Positions 1 to 6,054 of a stretch of DNA of 12,327 bases are shown here, one piece after another. The position numbers were made by a program, and so were the translations under genes. The stretch comes from JBGSYJ01 sp041748075 (lineage in GTDB: Bacteria; Acidobacteriota; Thermoanaerobaculia; Gp7-AA8): NCBI GenBank assembly GCA_041748075.1, contig JBGTDX010000163.1, forward strand, positions 1-12,327. The letters are read 5' to 3'. The notes beneath the pieces are model-generated. The model was not told the DNA's origin. It made no database searches and saw only the letters and a program-made list of their open reading frames with translations. Every line of letters starts with the position of its first letter. Within the stretch, counting starts at the first letter, position 1.

Positions 1-4
1 GCAG

Positions 5-97
5 AGATCCTTCGCTTCGCTCAGGATGACGTGGACTCGCTCAGCATGACACGGTGGTTCATCACCCCTTCACCGGCGCCCAGCGCCGTTAGGTTGC
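5..97 (+). repeat. 93-bp dispersed repeat, copy A
   Basis: This segment matches the reverse complement of 8055-8147 over 93 bases with three differences by eye (A35, A64 and A82 here). It starts with the GATCCTTCGCTTCGCTCAGG unit and contains the block CCCCTTCACCGGCGCC followed by GCGCCGTTAGGTTGC. An internal stem CGGCGC/GCGCCG lies at 74-88. Just past the shared part, GGTGGTTCAT (53-62) pairs with ATGAACCACC (103-112), so the whole could fold as a larger hairpin. No protein-coding role is apparent. Confidence 0.9.
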
Positions 98-148
98 TTC
101 TAATGAACCACCCATTCATGGCCCGCGGAGCGGGCCTGAGATCACCAG

Positions 149-295
149 CCCACGGCTTCAGCCGTGGGATGGGACGCACGTTTTGTCCTGTTGCAGCCCG
201 CGAAGCGGGCGACAGGATGACGAACATTCTGTCGCCCTCTTCGCGGGCTGCATACTTCGAAGAATCGGCCCCCTTCCCACGGCTGAAGCCGTGGG
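149..295. repeat. Nested inverted repeat with CCCACGGCT palindromes
   Basis: Outer arms at 149-168 and 276-295 are each a 20-bp near-palindrome, CCCACGGCTTCAGCCGTGGG and its reverse complement. Inner arms at 193-215 and 229-251 are 23 bp long with one mismatch and a 13-base spacer. The unit is symmetrical as a whole and could form a cruciform or a long RNA hairpin. This is directly visible; function is unknown. Confidence 0.85.
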
Positions 296-331
296 CTACA
301 GATCTTACGGCCGCGAGGCGGCCGTGTTCTC

Positions 332-385
332 GGTTCATCTCCCCTTCACCGGCGCCCCGCGCCGTGAGGTTGCTCGGGATGACAC
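332..385 (+). repeat. Partial third copy of the 93-bp repeat family
   Basis: The segment repeats the right half of copy A (GGTTCATC, CCCCTTCACCGGCGCC, GCGCCGTNAGGTTGCTC) in the same orientation and continues into GGGATGACAC. The inverted copy near 8042-8060 continues the same way (GGTTGCTCAGGATGACAC on its own strand), which shows where the full element probably ends. Copy A diverges at that point. Confidence 0.75.
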
Positions 386-415
386 ACACTTTGACGTTTT
401 GACACAGTCTCTCGC

Positions 416-485
416 AGCGAAGGATCCCCTGAAGACTTGCCGTATCGCCTGGAGGAAGGGGATCCTTCGCTTCGCTCAGGATGAC
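416..485. repeat. REP-like hairpin with 15-bp perfect arms
   Basis: AGCGAAGGATCCCCT (416-430) is the exact reverse complement of 457-471, with a 26-base spacer. The right arm continues into a full GATCCTTCGCTTCGCTCAGG unit ending in ATGAC at 485. The hairpin at 8121-8202 has the same architecture and also a 26-base spacer, so paired inverted units at fixed spacing look like the mobile form (REPIN-like). It lies about 75 bp upstream of the first gene. Confidence 0.8.
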
Positions 486-560
486 ACTCGGTCACGCTTC
501 CGCGAGCAGGCTTCATTAGAAAGCTCCACAGTCGCCTCGCGCCCGCACTACGGGATTAGA

Positions 561-1820
561 ATGGATGCGTCCGTGTCCGATCTGCGAATGACTCCGGCGA
601 AGAATGCTCTCGCTTCCGGCATCGTGTTTCTCGCGGCGCTGATCTTTCTGCTCGTCTCCGGCAGGGATCGTGGCGGCTATCGGATCGACGAGGCTCACAA
701 GGTCGCCGACACTCATTTCTTCCATCTCGTCCGCAGCGGCGATCTCACGCATCCCGACTGGTTCCGCCACATCGCCGACCGCACTAATCCGCCCGTTGGA
801 AAGTTTCTTTTCGGACTCTCCGCGTGGCTTCACGGGGCGGCGATCCCGGAAGACCTGTCGATGCGCGTCGAAGAGCCGGACGGGACTCTGGGCCAGCGGC
901 TGCGGGGAGGAGAAGACGACTTCGATGACGTGCTGCGCGCTTCGCGGCGTGTGTCGATCCTCGCGACGGCTGCGACAGCGGCAGTCGTCTTCAGCATCGC
1001 CGCTTTCGCGGGCGGCCTTCCCGCAGGAATCCTCGGAGCATTCCTTTATCTGGCTCACTACCTCACGCTCACGTTTGCGGGAACGGCCGTGTACGACCCG
1101 CTGCTGACCCTCTTCGTCGCGCTCTCCGCACTTCCGCTCATTCATCTCGACCGCATGCCGACGCGGCATCGTTTCATCCTTTCCGCCGTCGCTGCGGGAC
1201 TCTTTGCCGCGGCCGCATTTCAAACACGCCTGTCCGGCCTTTTGGGATTGCTCGTCCTGGTTCTGATGTTCCTCGTGGCCTGGATAGTGACCCGCCGGCG
1301 CGACTTCGGAACCTTCATCGCAGTTGCGGTTCCGGTCTTCGCCGTCGCGGCAATCGCCGTCAACCCGTTCTACTGGTCGGCTTCCCGAACGGCGACCGGA
1401 CCGCCAGGAGCGCCGCTTCCCGGACGCATCATCGAGCGATTCAGCCTGCAGCTTCGCGAGCTCTCCGAGCTCCTGCGCAGGCAGAGCGAAAACCAGGAAG
1501 TGCTCTCGACAGTCGGCGCGAAGGCGGCCTTCGCGGCCGAGATCGTGCTCGGTGACCTGATCGGAATGCTGATGCTGCTGGGATGGGGACTCGCCGCCTT
1601 CTTCCTCGTCAGAGCTCCGGGGCGTGGCCTGCGCAACGCGATCGTTCTCGCCTGGAGCGGGCTCATCATCGCTCTGCTGGTGCTCTGGCTGCCTCTGGCA
1701 TGGCCGCGGTATCTGCTGGTGGCGATCCCCGCCGCAGCCGCAGGCTCCGCGGTCGGTTGGTGGGGGCTGTGGAGCTCGATAGGGACCGCCGTGCGAGGCA
1801 AGACCAGCGCGTCATCCTGA
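561..1820 (+). CDS. GT39/PMT-like membrane glycosyltransferase
   Basis: The product is a 419-residue polytopic membrane protein that probably transfers a sugar from a lipid-phosphate donor on the outer face of the inner membrane. Features seen: a first membrane helix at about 15-33, then an acidic pair D43-E44 in the first extracytoplasmic loop, the segment DRTNPPVGKFLFG (73-85) that resembles the PP-containing loop of PMT/ArnT-like enzymes, about seven further hydrophobic helices between 130 and 405, and WPRYLL at 381-386. The ATG at 561 was chosen because upstream codons in this open frame run through intergenic repeats; ATG 588 is an alternative. The protein is shorter than many GT39 enzymes (about 500 residues or more), and its last codons and stop lie in a repeat unit, so the C-terminus may be truncated. 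It heads the plus-strand GDP-sugar block. Donor and acceptor cannot be read. The family call is fairly secure, the exact activity is inference. Confidence 0.75.
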   Translation: MDASVSDLRMTPAKNALASGIVFLAALIFLLVSGRDRGGYRIDEAHKVADTHFFHLVRSGDLTHPDWFRHIADRTNPPVGKFLFGLSAWLHGAAIPEDLSMRVEEPDGTLGQRLRGGEDDFDDVLRASRRVSILATAATAAVVFSIAAFAGGLPAGILGAFLYLAHYLTLTFAGTAVYDPLLTLFVALSALPLIHLDRMPTRHRFILSAVAAGLFAAAAFQTRLSGLLGLLVLVLMFLVAWIVTRRRDFGTFIAVAVPVFAVAAIAVNPFYWSASRTATGPPGAPLPGRIIERFSLQLRELSELLRRQSENQEVLSTVGAKAAFAAEIVLGDLIGMLMLLGWGLAAFFLVRAPGRGLRNAIVLAWSGLIIALLVLWLPLAWPRYLLVAIPAAAAGSAVGWWGLWSSIGTAVRGKTSASS

Positions 1821-1825
1821 GCGAG
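1811..1825 (-). repeat. REP-like fragment supplying a stop codon
   Basis: GTCATCCTGAGCGAG is the reverse complement of the CTCGCTCAGGATGAC end of the dispersed repeat. The last two sense codons (TCA, TCC) and the TGA stop of the glycosyltransferase gene fall inside it. This suggests that a repeat inserted at or near the 3' end of the gene. Confidence 0.7.
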
Positions 1826-1877
1826 GTTCGGCCACCTGGCTCAGGTTCATCAGAAGAAACTTTGTACATCCCGGCAT

Positions 1878-1905
1878 TCAACATTCGGGCGTTCCAACCC
1901 ATAAT
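1878..1905 (+). promoter_or_regulatory. Weak candidate promoter before the ColD-like gene
   Basis: CATAAT at 1900-1905 matches five of six bases of a sigma-70 -10 box. TTCAAC at 1878-1883 is a poor -35 match, 16 bases upstream. The ATG follows after only 9 bases and has no clear Shine-Dalgarno sequence, so any transcript from here would be nearly leaderless. This is a pattern match only; read-through from the glycosyltransferase gene 94 bases upstream is equally possible. Confidence 0.2.
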
Positions 1906-1914
1906 AGGCAGCCA

Positions 1915-3138
1915 ATGTCGACCCGTTCCTCCGTGACGAGCCCCCGCATTCCGCTCAACGCCAGCACCTTCGATGAAGACGAGATCGAGGCGGCGTGTGC
2001 CGTGTTGCGCTCGGGGTTCGTGACAATGGGACGGCTTTGTGGCGAGTTCGAGACGGCGTTCGCGCAGCATCTGGGCGTCCGCCACGCGCTGTTCGTCAAC
2101 TCGGGATCCTCGGCGAACCTGCTCGCATTCTTCGCCCTCGCCAACCATGCGGCACCGCTGCGTGGCGGCCGGAGACGGCTCGAGCCCGGCGACGAGGTGA
2201 TCGTTCCCGCAGTGACCTGGTCGACGACGATCTGGCCGATCGTGCAGGCGGGCGGAATCCCTGTGCTCGTCGACAGCGATCCAGAGACACTCCAGATGGA
2301 TACCAGAGCCGCGGCCGCGGCCGTGAGCGATCGTACGGTGGCGATCTGCCCCGTCCATGTTCTCGGAAACGCCGTACCGATGCAGCCGATCGGAGAGCTT
2401 GCAAGGGACGCGGGGCTATGGCTCATCGAGGACACCTGCGAGGCGCTGGGAACCCGTCATGAGGGCAGGCCGGCCGGAACGTTCGGCGATCTCGCGACTT
2501 TCAGCTTCTTCTACTCGCATCACATCACCACGATCGAGGGAGGAATGATCACCACCGATGACGATGAGATGGCCGAGCTGCTCCGTTGCCTTCGCGCACA
2601 CGGCTGGAGCCGTCAGATGGTGAATCGAGCCGGAATCGAAGCGCAATATCCGGAGATCGACCCCCACTACCTCTTCGTGAACACGGGCTTCAATCTGAGG
2701 CCGACGGAAGTGAATGCGGCGTTCGGCATCCACCAGCTTCCGAAGCTCGAGCGATTCAACCGGCGGCGCGTCGAGATTGCAGAGTCATGGATTTCCGCCT
2801 TCGCGGAGCTGACGGCGCAGGGATTGCTTTCGCCGATGCGCGTGACCGCCGGCACGGAGTCGACATGGTTCGGGTTTCCGGCGCTCTGTGCGGACCGCTC
2901 ATCACGCGATGCTCTGAAATCACACCTGGAAGAGCAGGGCGTCGAGACACGGCCGATCATCTGCGGCAATCTCGCGCGACAGCCGGCTCTCCAGCACGTG
3001 AGACACCGCATCGCCGGCTCGCTCGACGGGGCGGATGCCGTCATGGATCGCGGACTCTACTGGGGCTCGCATCCTTCGATGTCCGAGGCGGACGTGCAGT
3101 ATGTAGCTGACACAGTGAAAGGATTCTTCTCACGATGA
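1915..3138 (+). CDS. ColD-like PLP-dependent GDP-sugar 3-dehydratase
   Basis: This is a 407-residue member of the DegT/DnrJ/EryC1/StrS aminotransferase fold. Ordinary family members hold PLP on a lysine in a motif like SFxxxKxxTxxEGG. Here the motif is SFFYSHHITTIEGG (197-210), with H202 at the lysine position. That is the hallmark of the PLP/PMP sugar 3-dehydratases ColD and E1/RfbH, which remove the C3 hydroxyl instead of aminating. Also seen are SGSSANLL (63-70, phosphate-binding), W103 in the AVTWSTT segment, D173 in EDTCEALG for the pyridine nitrogen, CLRAHGWSR (225-233) and RPIICGN (346-352). No ferredoxin-like cysteine cluster of the E1 type is visible, which favours ColD. The predicted reaction is GDP-4-keto-6-deoxy-D-mannose to its 3-deoxy derivative, with glutamate regenerating the cofactor. 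The stop overlaps the gmd start by 4 bp (ATGA), tying it to the enzyme that would make its substrate. The ATG at 1915 leaves about 12 residues before the conserved part. Family is secure; the substrate is inferred from the neighbour. Confidence 0.88.
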   Translation: MSTRSSVTSPRIPLNASTFDEDEIEAACAVLRSGFVTMGRLCGEFETAFAQHLGVRHALFVNSGSSANLLAFFALANHAAPLRGGRRRLEPGDEVIVPAVTWSTTIWPIVQAGGIPVLVDSDPETLQMDTRAAAAAVSDRTVAICPVHVLGNAVPMQPIGELARDAGLWLIEDTCEALGTRHEGRPAGTFGDLATFSFFYSHHITTIEGGMITTDDDEMAELLRCLRAHGWSRQMVNRAGIEAQYPEIDPHYLFVNTGFNLRPTEVNAAFGIHQLPKLERFNRRRVEIAESWISAFAELTAQGLLSPMRVTAGTESTWFGFPALCADRSSRDALKSHLEEQGVETRPIICGNLARQPALQHVRHRIAGSLDGADAVMDRGLYWGSHPSMSEADVQYVADTVKGFFSR

Positions 3139-4130
3139 AAAAAGCTTTGATCACGGGAGTTACCGGCCAGGATGGTTCGTATCTCGCCGAGCTCCTCCTC
3201 GAGAAAGGCTACGAAGTGCACGGCATCATCCGTCGCTCTTCGTCCTTCAACACGGGAAGGCTCATGCACATCTTCAAAGAAGTGCAGGAGCCGGGAGTGG
3301 GCCTGAATCTCCACTACGGTGATCTTGCGGACGCGAGCTGTCTCGAGAAGCTCATCGACGCCGTCGAGCCGGACGAGGTCTACAACCTCGGAGCACAAAG
3401 TCACGTTCGCGTCTCATTCGACGAGCCGATCTACACGGCAGACATCGTTGCAATGGGAACGCTTCGCCTGCTCGAAGCGATCAAGAACGTCGGTGCCGCC
3501 CGCCACATCCGCTTCTATCAGGCGAGCAGCTCCGAGATGTACGGCATGGTGCAGGAAGTGCCGCAGACCGAATCGACACCGTTCTATCCCCGCAGCCCCT
3601 ACGGCTGTGCGAAGGTCTACGGATTCTGGCAGACGGTCAACTACCGCGAAGCATACGGACTGTACGCTTCCAACGGCATCCTGTTCAATCACGAGAGCCC
3701 TCGACGTGGCGAGACATTCGTCACCCGCAAGATCACTCGTGGCGTCGCCCGCATTTTCAGCGGCGACACAGCGAAACTCTACCTGGGAAATCTCGACGCA
3801 AAACGCGACTGGGGCTACGCGAAAGACTACGTAGAGGCGATGTGGCTGATGCTTCAGCAGGACTCGGGGGATGACTACGTAGTCGCGACAGGGCAGACCT
3901 GGTCGGTCCGCGATTTTCTCGAGCGGGCGTTCACGCTCGTCGGTCTGAACTGGGAAGACCATGTCGAGATCGACCCGCGCTATTTCAGGCCGACCGAGGT
4001 CGAACTGCTGATCGGAAGCCCCGCGAAGGCGAAGGAAAAACTCGGATGGGAACCGAAGACGAGCTTCGACGAACTGGTGCGCATCATGGTGGAGGCGGAT
4101 GTGGAGGCGGAGGGGTTGACGTTGAAGTAG
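3135..4130 (+). CDS. gmd: GDP-mannose 4,6-dehydratase
   Basis: This cytoplasmic extended short-chain dehydrogenase converts GDP-D-mannose to GDP-4-keto-6-deoxy-D-mannose, the branch point to GDP-fucose, GDP-rhamnose, GDP-perosamine and GDP-colitose. Seen directly: the NADP-binding motif GVTGQDGS at 8-15, RRSSSFNTGR (33-42) typical of the family, QASSSEMYG (129-137) carrying the catalytic Ser/Thr and E134, YGCAK (156-160) with Y156 and K160, and the very conserved stretch NGILFNHESPRRGETFVTRK (180-199). At 331 residues it is slightly shorter than the enterobacterial enzyme. The start codon overlaps the stop of the ColD-like gene (ATGA), so translation is probably coupled. The stop codon TAG abuts a heptamer repeat array, the first partial unit of which covers the last codons. 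The SDR gene that should use the pathway's next intermediate follows after 183 bp. The assignment rests on several diagnostic motifs and is firm. Confidence 0.97.
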   Translation: MKKALITGVTGQDGSYLAELLLEKGYEVHGIIRRSSSFNTGRLMHIFKEVQEPGVGLNLHYGDLADASCLEKLIDAVEPDEVYNLGAQSHVRVSFDEPIYTADIVAMGTLRLLEAIKNVGAARHIRFYQASSSEMYGMVQEVPQTESTPFYPRSPYGCAKVYGFWQTVNYREAYGLYASNGILFNHESPRRGETFVTRKITRGVARIFSGDTAKLYLGNLDAKRDWGYAKDYVEAMWLMLQQDSGDDYVVATGQTWSVRDFLERAFTLVGLNWEDHVEIDPRYFRPTEVELLIGSPAKAKEKLGWEPKTSFDELVRIMVEADVEAEGLTLK

Positions 4131-4301
4131 TCAGTAGTCAGTAGTCAGTAGTCAGTAGCCCCCCACCCTCCTGCGAAAACGACGACTGCTGAACACTCTC
4201 TGGCGACTGCGTATACTTTTCCAGTGAACCCCTTCCGCGAACGAGGCATCCGCCAGACTCACGGCACGGCGCTCTACTGACTCCTGACTACTGACTACTA
4301 G
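4126..4301. repeat. Inverted TCAGTAG heptamer arrays flanking 115 bp
   Basis: Four tandem copies of TCAGTAG fill 4131-4158, preceded by a partial AGTAG that includes the gmd stop codon. Inverted units occupy 4274-4301 (CTACTGA, CTCCTGA, CTACTGA, then CTACTAG). The two arrays can pair over about 28 bases around a 115-base interior. The interior has no convincing gene: a GTG frame at 4224-4280 codes for only 18 residues. TATACT at 4212-4217 could serve as a -10 box for the next gene, but no good -35 accompanies it. The shape is that of a miniature inverted-repeat element or of slipped-strand heptamer repeats. Confidence 0.85.
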
Positions 4302-4313
4302 CTTCCCGACACC

Positions 4314-5369
4314 ATGCCCTCAACCTACACATCCTCCGTCACCGCCGCCGACTTTCATGACGACACGCGGCACTTCTTCGAGGGGCGCACCGTCGCCGTG
4401 ACCGGAGGCAGCGGTTTCATCGGGAGCCACGTCGTCGAACAGCTTCTCGAGCTGGGAGCGCACCCTGTAGTCCTCACCCGCAACCCACAGCCGCGGTTTC
4501 TCTCTCACCTCGGTGATCGTGTCGAGATCCGGCTTGCAGACCTCGCCGACTACAGCCGGACCAGAGAAGCCATGGAAGGCACGACCGCAGTGCTCAGCCT
4601 GGCGGCATCCGTTGCAGGCCTCGAATACAACGCCAGCCACCCTGCTTCGATCTTTCAGGCAAACCTTCAGACGTTCTTCAATGCGATCCGATCCGCGCAG
4701 GAGCTCGGCGTCGATCGGTTCTGCGTGGTCAGCTCGGCTTGCGTTTATCCGCGCCACTGCTCGATTCCGACGCCGGAATCCGAAGGGTTCCTCGACGAGC
4801 CTGAGCCTACGAACTCCGGTTACGGCTGGTCCAAGCGGATGGAAGAGTACCTGGCTGCGCAGTACGCGAAGGAGTTCGGCCTCTCGGTCGCCATCGCACG
4901 ACCCTACAACGCCTACGGACCGCGGGACAACTTCGATCCTGCGAGCTCTCACGTGATTCCTGCACTGATCATGAAGGCCTTTCGTTCCGAGGATGGCCGG
5001 CTCCCGGTGTGGGGGCAGGGATCGCATTCGCGCTCGTTCCTCTACGTCGACGACTTCGCCCGAGGAGTCATCGAGGTTGCGGCCCGGTACGCGAAGGCGG
5101 ATGCCGTGAACATCGGAGCCGACGAAGAGACCACCATCGCGCGGACGGCCGCGCTCATCGCCGGGTTCGCTTCGGAGATACTCGGTCGCACGATCACCCC
5201 TGAGTTCGACCCGGAAGGGCTGACCGGACAGCCGCGCCGTCATTGCGATACCACCAAACTCGAAGCGGTGCTCGGGTTCAGGGCGAAGGTTTCACTCGAA
5301 GAAGGCCTGCGAAAAACGGTACAGTGGTTCCACCAGCATGAAAATCACACTCTGTCTTCTCACGCGTAA
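4314..5369 (+). CDS. GDP-fucose synthase/ColC-like SDR epimerase-reductase
   Basis: The product is a 351-residue extended short-chain dehydrogenase. It has the nucleotide-binding motif TGGSGFIGS (30-38), a catalytic YGWSK (170-174), and features recalling GDP-L-fucose synthase: SSACVYP (140-146) placing C143 like the epimerase cysteine, EPTNSGY before the tyrosine, YGPRDNFDPASSHVIPALI (201-219) with H213 at the epimerase histidine position, VWGQGSHSRSFLYVDD (232-247), and a C-terminal SLEEGLRKTVQWF. Fucose synthase and ColC both epimerise C5 (C3 as well for fucose synthase) and reduce C4 of a GDP-4-keto sugar. Next to a 3-dehydratase and gmd, the likely product is a GDP-3,6-dideoxyhexose such as GDP-L-colitose. 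GDP-L-fucose synthesis or a different reductase remains possible. About 24 residues precede the Rossmann fold, so a later start cannot be excluded; no clear ribosome-binding site is seen. The 3' end overlaps the next gene by 32 bp. Confidence 0.82.
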   Translation: MPSTYTSSVTAADFHDDTRHFFEGRTVAVTGGSGFIGSHVVEQLLELGAHPVVLTRNPQPRFLSHLGDRVEIRLADLADYSRTREAMEGTTAVLSLAASVAGLEYNASHPASIFQANLQTFFNAIRSAQELGVDRFCVVSSACVYPRHCSIPTPESEGFLDEPEPTNSGYGWSKRMEEYLAAQYAKEFGLSVAIARPYNAYGPRDNFDPASSHVIPALIMKAFRSEDGRLPVWGQGSHSRSFLYVDDFARGVIEVAARYAKADAVNIGADEETTIARTAALIAGFASEILGRTITPEFDPEGLTGQPRRHCDTTKLEAVLGFRAKVSLEEGLRKTVQWFHQHENHTLSSHA

Positions 5370-6027
5370 CGAGCTTCCCTGTCTTCAGATCATCTTCCCC
5401 ACGATCCCTCTTCCCGGACCCGATGCGGGATTCGATCGCGTCGTCGCAATCGATGGCGGTTCGACGGACGGCACAGTCGAATTCTTTCAGGAGCGCAATG
5501 TTCCGGTCATCGGACAGAGCCGGCGCGGACGCGGGGATGCGTTCCAGCAGGCTTTCGCGAACGAGCCCGCCGACGCATGGATCTTCTTCTCACCGGACGG
5601 CAACGAAGACGTGAAGGACCTTTTCCGGTTCCGGCCGCTGCTCGAGGCGGGAGCGGACGTGGTAATCGCCTCCCGGATGATGAAGGGCGCGGTGAACGAA
5701 GAGGACGCGCAGCTGATCAGACCGCGCAAGTGGGCCAACAACGCGTTCAATGCCGCCGCGAATCTGCTCTTCCGGCGAAAAGGCTCCTACATCTCGGATT
5801 CCATCAACGGCTATCGCGCAATCACACGGGAGGCGGCGAAAGTGCTGCAGCTCGATGCGCTCGATTACACGATCGAGTATCAGATGACGATCCGTGCACT
5901 CAAGAAGAAGCTGAACATCGTGGAGTTTCCCACGCACGAAGGACAGCGCGTCGCAGGCGATACAGGGGCTCCCAGCATCCCGACCGGGATCCGATTCGTG
6001 AAGCGATTGTTTGCCGAACTGCGATGA
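5338..6027 (+). CDS. Family 2 glycosyltransferase, soluble, DPM-synthase-like
   Basis: This 229-residue GT-A fold transferase belongs to family 2 and resembles the catalytic domain of dolichyl/polyprenyl-phosphate mannosyltransferases. Seen: an N-terminal strand KITLCLLTRNE (2-12), AIDGGSTDGT (37-46) for nucleotide binding, FFSPDGNED (83-91) at the place of the DXD metal motif, SINGYRAITREAAKVL (155-170), and IEYQMTIRALKKKLNIVEFP (179-198), which matches the usual end of the domain. No membrane helix is seen, unlike many polyprenyl-phosphate sugar synthases, so it would be cytoplasmic or peripheral. The start overlaps the SDR gene by 32 bp in another frame, indicating one transcript and probably coupled translation. 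It may charge a lipid carrier for the upstream GT39-like enzyme or add a residue to a glycan repeat unit; both are inference. It ends 27 bp from a convergent gene. Confidence 0.82.
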   Translation: MKITLCLLTRNELPCLQIIFPTIPLPGPDAGFDRVVAIDGGSTDGTVEFFQERNVPVIGQSRRGRGDAFQQAFANEPADAWIFFSPDGNEDVKDLFRFRPLLEAGADVVIASRMMKGAVNEEDAQLIRPRKWANNAFNAAANLLFRRKGSYISDSINGYRAITREAAKVLQLDALDYTIEYQMTIRALKKKLNIVEFPTHEGQRVAGDTGAPSIPTGIRFVKRLFAELR

Positions 6028-6054
6028 CCGGGGGTTCTCGAGAGCTCCACGCCC

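Larger units (their letters stand above)
1..560. repeat. Gene-free mosaic of palindromic intergenic repeats
   Basis: No coding region with family resemblance is present here; open frames cross it only because the repeats are GC-rich. It is packed with hairpin units: GATCCTTCGCTTCGCTCAGG copies at 6-30 and 461-485, small GC stems such as 74-79/83-88, 121-126/130-135 and 308-314/318-324, and the larger nested inverted repeats listed separately. The same sequence families recur at 1811-1825 and 8042-8202. The arrangement resembles REP/BIME-type dispersed elements. Such elements are usually mobilised in trans by a REP-associated transposase, but none is encoded in this window. Confidence 0.85.

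Noticed and set aside
183..560. N-terminal extension of the first glycosyltransferase frame (126 extra residues)
   Set aside because: It translates intergenic repeats present elsewhere in the window and lacks any signal or domain; the first membrane helix begins only after ATG 561.
516..1223. 235-residue open frame on the minus strand
   Set aside because: It is antisense to the membrane glycosyltransferase and lacks recognisable motifs.
4224..4280. 18-codon GTG frame inside the heptamer element
   Set aside because: It is too short, has no ribosome-binding site, and its stop comes from the inverted heptamer.
4131..4301. CRISPR array
   Set aside because: The repeats are 7-base tandem units without unique spacers, in inverted arrays, and no cas gene is present.
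4320..5243. 307-residue open frame on the minus strand
   Set aside because: It is the antisense shadow of the SDR gene; it has no domain-like composition and is rich in R, E and G as expected from GC-skewed antisense frames.
6028..6054. Terminator between the convergent GT2 and cyclodeaminase-like genes
   Set aside because: The 27-bp gap contains CTCGAG and GAGCTC hexamers but no stable stem followed by a T-run.
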